From: Jackrogersella multiformis
Lineage: Eukaryota > Ascomycota > Sordariomycetes > Xylariales > Hypoxylaceae
Direction: 5' to 3'
Assembly: GCA_902806575.1 (NCBI GenBank)
Contig: CADCXD010000018.1
Span: 3,410,001-3,474,000 of the forward strand
Length of the DNA: 64,000 bases
Below are positions 57,401 to 64,000 of the stretch, one piece after another. Within the stretch, counting starts at the first letter, position 1. The number at the start of each line of letters is the position of its first letter. Under the pieces are notes generated by a model. It was given only the letters and a program-made list of their open reading frames with translations, was not told the DNA's origin and did no database searches. The translations under genes were made by a program, and so were the position numbers.

Positions 57401-58288
57401 ATGTCCTCCAACACACAGCTCCCATCCTCAATCACAACTCCGCCCCCTGCCGTCCCGGACACTTTGGTCTCGTTCCCAAAGCCGCACGTACTCCTCGTAA
57501 CGCTCAACCGGCCAAACCAGCTCAACGCGATTTCGCGCCCGCAGCATCTCGCCCTCGATAATCTATGGGAATGGTTTGACGCGCAGCCTTCGCTCCGCGT
57601 CGCCGTGCTCACCGGCACCGGGCGCGCCTTCTGCGCCGGCGCCGACCTCAAGGAGTGGGACAGCATCAACGCATCGCCCTCCCCGAGTTCGAGTTCGGAG
57701 CCGAGCACAGAGCAGCACCAGCAAAACAAACGCTTCCCCACGGGCGGCTTCGGCGGCATGAGCAACCGCGGCGGCCTGAAGCCGATCATCGGCGCCGTAA
57801 ACGGCATCTGCTTCGGCGGCGGCATGGAGATGGCGATCAACTGCGACCTAGTGGTGGCGGCGGAATCGGCGCAGTTCGGCCTACCCGAGGCGACGATCGG
57901 CGTGATCGCGCTGGCGGGCGCGCTGCCCCGGCTGGTGCGCAGCGTGGGCCGGCAGCGCGCCGCGGAGATGGCGCTCGCGGGGAGGCGGTACGGCGCCAGC
58001 CAGATGCTGGCGTGGGGGCTGGTGAACGAAGTCGTGCCGGGGGGCGCCGAGGCGGTGCTCGAGGCGGCGCTGGCGTGGGCGCAGCGGATCGCGGCGAACA
58101 GCCCCGACGCCGTCATCGTCAGCCGCGAGGGCCTGAAGCTCGGCTGGGAGGGAATCGGCCCCGAGCTCGCTACCGATCTGCTGGTGAAGGGGTGGTACGG
58201 GCGCCTCGAGAAGGGCGAGAACGCCGTGGAGGGCGTGAGGAGCTTTGTCGAGAGGCGCAAGCCGGTTTGGAAGGATAGTAAGCTGTAG
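57401..58288 (+). CDS. Enoyl-CoA hydratase/isomerase family protein
   Basis: The gene has a single exon of 295 residues and is very GC-rich. LVTLNRPNQLNAISRPQHLA (about residues 31-50) is the start of the crotonase fold. RAFCAGADLKEWD and GAVNGICFGGGMEMAINCDL supply the two oxyanion-hole segments. FGLPEATIGVIALAGALPRL holds the position of one catalytic Glu, and LAGRRYGASQMLAWGLVNEV the following helix. Family knowledge: these enzymes hydrate or isomerise acyl-CoA esters in fatty-acid or branched-chain amino-acid breakdown. There is an insert of about 40 residues (Ser-rich, then Gly-rich) after the first oxyanion segment. No clear peroxisomal tripeptide is present (ends DSKL, which is not a strict PTS1), and a mitochondrial location is possible. 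Large frames on other strands here are shadows of the GC-rich codon pattern. Confidence 0.88.
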   Translation: MSSNTQLPSSITTPPPAVPDTLVSFPKPHVLLVTLNRPNQLNAISRPQHLALDNLWEWFDAQPSLRVAVLTGTGRAFCAGADLKEWDSINASPSPSSSSEPSTEQHQQNKRFPTGGFGGMSNRGGLKPIIGAVNGICFGGGMEMAINCDLVVAAESAQFGLPEATIGVIALAGALPRLVRSVGRQRAAEMALAGRRYGASQMLAWGLVNEVVPGGAEAVLEAALAWAQRIAANSPDAVIVSREGLKLGWEGIGPELATDLLVKGWYGRLEKGENAVEGVRSFVERRKPVWKDSKL

Positions 58289-58930
58289 ATAGTAGGTGTG
58301 GATTGTGGGATTAATATGTGGGTGCGCGTGTGCTTGGTACATAGCGTTTACTGAAGGCTGTCAAAATTCAGATGGGATATTAAGGGAGAGTTGCTTCGAA
58401 CCCTCTGCTCTCTGGGTGGGGCAGAAGTGGCGAGGATGCTGAAGGGAGAGGGGGGACAAGTGAGATAGGAATGAAGCAAGGGTGATGATGATAATGACGA
58501 TGAATAAGGGTACTGCATCTCTTTCATATTAACTTCTGGCTGGTTATTTACCTATATGCATTGCCTGCCGTATGTGGACACTTGAAAAGTATATCGCCAA
58601 GTGATTTACATCGTATCCAAACATACCTAGGTATAAATCATAATCCCTCCCGAAGATGCCAGAAAGCTCCCGCCTTGCCAGTATAACTCCTTGAACCTGT
58701 ATGCCTATTAACGCCATATATGCCATGAACGCCTACCTATCAACCTGGGTACCTAGAAGGTACCTGGTATGGACCCCGATGCTCTAGTGTCTCCTGTAAT
58801 GATATAATATCGAAAATCAACCCTACAACTTCCCATTTTTAATTACATACGCCTCGCATCCCAAGCTCCACCACATCATATTTCAGTATTAAGGGAAGCG
58901 GCATGTTCGACAGGTCGGTAGAGTATCAAA
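58289..58930. other. Intergenic between convergent genes
   Basis: The region contains GGTACCTAGAAGGTACC-type inverted motifs (58747-58766) and a GATGATGATAATGACGATGA repeat (58481-58502). No gene was seen. Confidence 0.6.
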
Positions 58931-61900
58931 TCAACTGTTTGGGTTGAAGAGTTTCCGTTTTATGTTTGTGAATGTTCTCGAAGATCGAAAAGAGTTCTGT
59001 CTAGCTGCGGGGCTAGGCATCGATGGCGAATCCGGGATTAGTGAAGATGGGTCTAGATGTGACGAAGGCGAAGCCGATGGCGATGTTGGTGACATCGGAG
59101 ACGGCAGTGCTACATCGTATTGGTTGACAAAGCTTCCCAGTATCATCTTATACACATTTCCACTGATATGCTCGGTATCGATCACATCTCTAATTTAAAT
59201 TATATTAGTAACTACCTAGATATGTACCTAGGTAGCAGTGTCGACGCTACGTTGGGGGAAAGTGACTTACGGAATAGAGTACTCCTCATCGATGTTATCG
59301 TCAAGATGCTTCAGTATATCAGGGACTTGTTCACCACACGCGATAAACTGTATGGTAAACCATCGTTTCTCTAGCTTCTGTGCGAGAGCAGATCTCCTGA
59401 GGAAACTTGCAATTGCCTTTTCGACATCTGTCCGGTCAAGAGTCCCTCCCCAGATTCCGTTGGTGAGGACTATCAGTGTCTTCGCTTTCCTCGTGTCCTT
59501 TAGATAGTTGTCAAAGATATGAGTCAAGGTTTTGGCCATGTCCGTGTTGAAATGGTATGGGTGTGATAGGGCGTCGAGCTTAGCCTCTTTGAATTTTGCT
59601 AGAAGCTGTTTGCCCGAACCGCTGTTTGCATTGTACTCGCTTCCAAACGTGAACTCGAGATCTAGCCCATTTTTATCTAATGGACCGACCTTGGGCACCA
59701 ATGTCTCGAGCACAATCGACATCCTGTCCCAGAGCGGCAACATCGTAATATCATTATCCACGACGAACATCTATGGCGTGTATAACTTGTTAGAGAAAGA
59801 TGCGCATAGCAGGCTAGAATATAAACTTACGATGTCTCGGTCGACTAAAAACTTCTTCAAGTAGTCATCTTGCTTCTTACCTAATAAACGATCTTTGAGC
59901 CCCTTCTCTTTTTGTGCCTGATGCTCCTTGTATATTGGCCATGAAGGATCGATGCTTAACCGATGTGAAGGGGGGACATTATCAAGTCGTCCAGGGGAAT
60001 CGTAAGTTGACTCTCTTCTTGTCAGTGTGTGAGATCTCGTTGGAGCCGGTGAGTGCCCTTCCATGAAAGGCCTGGCTGCGAATGGAAACTCTTCACGGCG
60101 CGGACTCTCAACTAATGAGTCTCGAGACCTCGGGAGTGTTGAATTCCTCCGCATATGACGCAAAGTAGATGGCTCAGGGGAATCTGCGCTAGATACTTCT
60201 TTTTCGGAATGGAACTTAGGTGCCGTAAGACGTAGGGAAGGTTGAAATGGCAGCGGCGGATGTGAAATTAACCTAGACGTAGAATTATGCGAATCTGGGT
60301 ATTTCCTTGGGCTTCGTATCAGTGAAGACCTCGTAGAGTCACCGTTTATGGAGTCGTGTGGCGCTCTCAGTGCTTCTTGGCGATGGGCAACCTTGCCTTG
60401 GACTACCTCTATCTTCTTGGACTTTTGTATTCTGCTAGATTTGACATGATGACGTGGATACTGTTCAGCGGGAGCTAGGAGGGATTGCGTAGAGAACGAT
60501 ACTGATTCGGTAGGGTCGTTGTCATTCGTATACAGTGTCTGCGAGTTCACTAAGGAGCTTTCTTCGTTCTCGACGCTCAGTAAAGCCTCCTTAACTGATT
60601 CGGCCACTGGTTCGAAGGTTCCATCTTCAACAAGTTGATCATAATGAGCCTGTGCATTTTTGAGTTGACTTTGAATGGCACCATTCAAAGATGCTGGTTT
60701 TAACTGGCGAGCCGATTCTGTCAGCAGCATCCATTCGTCAACAAGGTCGAGGATACGTCCAGTAATCATATCGGTCACCCTCAACACCTTTCTTAGATAG
60801 TTGTGCCAATGTCTTACTTCTGGTAGAACGTCAACGCCGTTGTGGAAAGCATCATCAGCTGCCGGTACACTAACGTCTTCGCCCTTATCCCGCCTTTCTC
60901 GAAGCTTTCTAATCGCAAATCGCCTCAGTTCATGATATGCGCGGACTCCCTGATACCCAAGGACGACCCAGGTGGCAGAGACAGACAGCACGCATCCGAA
61001 TGACCAAGTGTCAATTGCTTGGGAGACGGTTATAGAGGGGTCGAGCCGTGCGCGATCGCATTCAGGGGCACCTACAAGAGTCAGCATATATTTGAGAGGG
61101 GTAGCAGGAAATATCAATACCATAGGTCTCAGTTCCACCAGTTAGATATTGTTTCGGAATCCTACCCAGGGTCTTTGGCTGGAATTTTGCGAATCCAAAA
61201 TCCGCAAGTTTGAACTCCCCGTCCACTCTTAGGATGTTGTCAGGTTTTAAGTCACAATGCCACCTAAGGGGGTCAGATTTCACCGTGTTATAAACATGCA
61301 AGTGGTTTGGATCATACCCGGAGAAGCTTTCATGACGACCGTTCTCACGTTCGAGTTCAAAATTGTGCATTGTGTCGAGCGCTTTCGCGACGTTTGCCAA
61401 TGAGTTCCAGAATTTGATTGTCTCCGAGTTGAGATTTGGCGGATAATTCCGTGGCGACGCGAAGAACTCCTCTAGGTCTTCTTCGCCGTATTCGAGAAGT
61501 ATATTCCATGTGTGGTGAATCTCTCCGTCGTCAAGTCGTTCGTCAATCTCGTACTCGCCGAGGAATCTTACCATGCCGGACAGACTTTGCTTGGCCTGGA
61601 CCGCAAGGTACGCGTCCCTTTCCCATTCGAATATCTGGAGAGATTCTCTAGTAAACGTCTTCAAAGCAAATACGTAACACTATAAAGTTAGACTCTTTCA
61701 GGTTTATAGTAGCGAAAGCAACTTACTAAGTTATGTTCGTCATCTTTGTATTTTGAATTCTTGGCAGCTTTCGCTAAATTATGAGGGACAAGAGACTCCG
61801 GAACAGCCACTTCCCAAACTTGGGCCGTCCCACCCTTCATATTGATACGTTGTCGCTTGCAGAAAGGCATTATCCACCTCCCACGATCGGCATCTAAGAA

Positions 61901-62425
61901 CGTGTTTCGCATACCAAGCTCTAGAGGACATGGGTAGTACTGCCACATTCTATCATGGAAGCGTCCCCAGAAATCTTCCGTGTTCTTGATACCCCTTCTC
62001 GTTAAGTGCATCTCGAGTGGTTCAGCGTTGGGGATATCGGGCATGGGTAGTTTCCTGTCGATGATGCCATACCTTTGAAATAGATCGATCAAGTGACCGC
62101 AGCCTAGTTCCACGAGAATAGCGAATACGATGAAAGAACGGTGTTCTTCGTCAGAGATTTCTCGAGAGGGATGATGATTCATGGACCCTGAATGTTGGTA
62201 CACCTCGGTAACAAGCAAACCGACATTAGTTGCAGGCTCAGCAGTATCTCGTCGCAACATCCATTTGCATATTTCCGAAGTGTGATAATACTCGCGACCA
62301 CAATATGCTTTGGATTTCCACACATTTTTCAGCTTTTGGTGGAAGATGTCGGAAATGGCTAGGGGCGACCGACGAGGTGCGGTAGGGCTTACCATATCCA
62401 TACCTAGGTAGGGTGTACAGTTCAT
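58931..62425 (-). CDS. Protein kinase with C-terminal vWA-like domain, 5 exons
   Basis: The exons are 62425-61727, 61679-61121, 61071-59831, 59770-59271 and 59189-58931, giving 1085 residues. All introns are 48-81 nt with normal ends. Residues 1-230 form a helical leader found before some fungal kinases. The kinase domain follows: CYVFALKTF (Lys), ILLEYGEEDLEEFF, RWHCDLKPDNILRV (catalytic loop), LADFGFAKF (DFG), then ETYGAPECD (APE), made whole by exons 2 and 3. A linker of about 300 residues rich in Ser, Arg and Pro follows. Exon 4 starts MFVVDNDITMLPLWDRM and continues KTLIVLTNGIWGG, the form of a vWA domain with a weak metal site, and EKRWFTIQFIACG. Exon 5 closes it with DTEHISGNVYKMILG. 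This domain pair is typical of filamentous-fungal accessory genes. Its pathway is unknown. Confidence 0.85.
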
Positions 62426-63457
62426 AAAGAGACCTATGGATTATAGTCGATATATAAGGTAAGGTAGGGGTCGACGAGGGCTTGTATAAGGGGTACAAGC
62501 AAAAATACACCAACAAATTCGACTATGGTTCTCTTAGGACAGACACTTAGGTTAAGTATTAAACATAATAATTTAGATATGGAATAATTCGGTATATAGT
62601 TTACCATTCAAGGCTAGCTCTTGAAAGACATACTTTATACCTGAGTACCTACCTGGCTTCTTGAAATCTGGTGCGCGTACCTTGAAGGAGACAAGGAGGA
62701 CATCGATGTACATTGTCCACTCGCTAGTTTCCAGCCTGTATTTTGAGTTACACCGATTTATATTGCCTCCATGCCCAGGGTGGCTTTTGAACTACCACCT
62801 TCTCGCACTGTGTCTATTTTGTGGTGTTCCGCCTCACAAATTCTGCAAATCATACATCCTGCTGGTTGCCCGCATATTACCTGCGAACACGATCAAGCAG
62901 GCTCTCAAATGCTCGGTATAATACAGGTATAACTTGAACTCAGTACCTAAGTAGCCATGCTATTTATGTAGTGTACCCAAACCCATCCCTAGCGATGGCC
63001 TTTGTCATATACAAAAGTAATACTTGCCTCCGTCGTCAAAGTACAACGTGGGTACATTTATGATTACAGATGTAAGCCATGAGGTCTTTTTCAATGTACA
63101 GGAGGGGATAATGAGATGAGGGGCTGGCAGGATTTAAAACGCCACAGTCTACTACTTGCGTTGTCAGCATGACCGGAACAGCCCACTGTGTAGCACGACA
63201 TAGGTAGCGGCAAGCGGTCTTAGATCATGAACCCGGCCCTGAGGAGTTCATATCACAAATCTCGAGGGAGGTAACCCTAGAAGCTACCTTTAGACCCCTC
63301 GCTCTGCATGATATCAGTTCTATGTTAGATCACAAAGATGTGCACAGATCTAGGTCCCCCATACTTCAAATATAGTCTATTAAAATTCTAGAACGCCATA
63401 TCAAAATATGATACCTCCACACGTGTGTAAGCACCCTCTTCTAATTAGTTCAGAATT
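62426..63457. other. Intergenic spacer
   Basis: This is about 1 kb upstream of the kinase/vWA gene and downstream of the CorA-like gene, both on the minus strand. TACCTACCT-type motifs lie at 62645-62655 and 62944-62953. The plus-strand frame 62661-62921 is not supported. Confidence 0.55.
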
Positions 63458-63957
63458 TTATGGTCTATCCTTTATTACCTTCCTTAAAAAGGAACTTCTG
63501 GTCTCGAAAAGAGACTTATTGTGTAATGGCAAAAGGGTAATCGAAGAGCAGAAAGGAAAACTTAGCTTCCAAAATTGTGTTGGTGGTTGTTCCAGCCCGG
63601 TTTCGTTGCCTGTTCTCTTTTCCAACGCCCACCGTCTTGCCAACCAGGCAACCCCGCAGGTCACAGCTGTCAGTGGTATGGTTACTTGCAACCATCTTTC
63701 CATTGCAATAGCGGAGAATGTCCCCCCTGAGTTAGTTGAGCCTTGGTATTTAATAACATCAGTACTAAAGAACGTCTGCGAAGTCATTAGCGAGTGTTGC
63801 GTCCAATAGGTCTAGAGATACTTACCGAAACGAAAGTCGCTGGGAGAAATATGAGGGTCACGACTGTTATAATAAGCATGAAAATCTGCTCCTGTTCCAT
63901 GCTACGGCTCAATCTCTCAGCCCGGCTAGCCGATTGGCTTTGCAGGTGTTGAATGAC
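63458..63957 (-). CDS. CorA-like membrane protein, C-terminal exons (partial)
   Basis: Two exons are visible, 63957-63826 and 63775-63458, and the gene continues past the right edge. They join as FLPATFVS|TFFSTDVIKYQG. SRAERLSRSMEQEQIFMLII, then TVVTLIFLPATFVSTFFSTD, is the end of a long helix leading into TM1. A loop with KYQGSTNSGG follows, then WLQVTIPLTAVTCGVAWLA as TM2. This two-helix tail is that of the CorA-like Mg2+ transporter superfamily as it appears in filamentous-fungal accessory proteins. The canonical GMN tripeptide after TM1 is replaced (STD), as is common in these fungal forms, so magnesium transport is not assured. The 50 or so residues after TM2 are unusually long and the last exon may end sooner through another intron. 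Confidence 0.65.
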
Positions 63958-64000
63958 CTAGATAAATGTCCTTAGCTGAGTGGTTATATCGAGGGCTCGT

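Noticed and set aside
57361..58278. Long frames opposite and beside the enoyl-CoA hydratase gene (299 codons minus, 207 codons plus)
   Set aside because: They result from GC-rich third positions in the crotonase-fold gene and carry no motif of their own.
63408..63809. 133-codon plus-strand frame near the right edge
   Set aside because: It lies opposite the last exon of the CorA-like gene, which has a clear two-helix membrane tail and a proper intron.

Overview
The window is nuclear DNA of a filamentous ascomycete (Pezizomycotina, probably Sordariomycetes; a xylarialean is my best guess but is inference). The signs are short 50-150 nt GT-AG introns, gene families typical of this group (Git3-type receptor, fungal F-box family, kinase with a vWA-like tail, HAUS6, RBM25 with RRM and PWI), a C-to-T/G-to-A riddled retroelement of the kind produced by repeat-induced point mutation (RIP), and long intergenic spacers. 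The spacers are filled with a dispersed palindromic motif, CCTAGGTA/TACCTAGG, which I did not find inside the coding exons.

Layout. 0-14 kb: 5' exon of a HAUS6-like gene running off the left edge (-), a small cysteine-rich secreted protein (-), a three-exon SNF2/RING helicase of the Uls1/Rad5 class (-), an MFS transporter (-) and an F-box protein (-). 14-19.5 kb is gene-poor. 19.5-27.6 kb: glutamine amidotransferase-like protein (+), a Git3/GPR1-type 7TM receptor (-) and a GNAT acetyltransferase (+). 28.5-35.1 kb: one complete, heavily mutated Ty1/copia LTR retrotransposon (minus orientation) with an exact ATATC target-site duplication. A dead protein-kinase gene lies beside it at 35.2-35.9 kb. 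38-43 kb: FAD-dependent monooxygenase-like enzyme (-), YwbE-like protein with a C-terminal zinc finger (-) and an alpha/beta-hydrolase (+). 43-47 kb is gene-poor. 47-54 kb: divergent kinesin-14 (-), mitochondrial ribosomal protein bS21m (-) and splicing factor RBM25 (+). 55-58.3 kb: a protein carrying a chymotrypsin-like His/Asp/Cys signature (+) and an enoyl-CoA hydratase (+). 58.9-64 kb: a five-exon kinase with a vWA-like C-terminus (-) and, upstream on the same strand, the 3' end of a CorA-like membrane protein that leaves the right edge.

Housekeeping functions (spindle augmin, DNA translocase, splicing, mitochondrial translation) are mixed with accessory ones (effector-like protein, receptor, transporter, F-box, kinase/vWA, protease-like, CorA-like). 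No biosynthetic cluster is evident. The items I rate most interesting are the protease-like protein with a GTCGS active-site motif, the retroelement whose mutation load tapers towards both outer LTR ends, the kinase/vWA and CorA-like pair, and the palindromic intergenic motif. Exon joins were worked out by hand from splice signals and reading frame. Each multi-exon model I call complete sums to a multiple of three.
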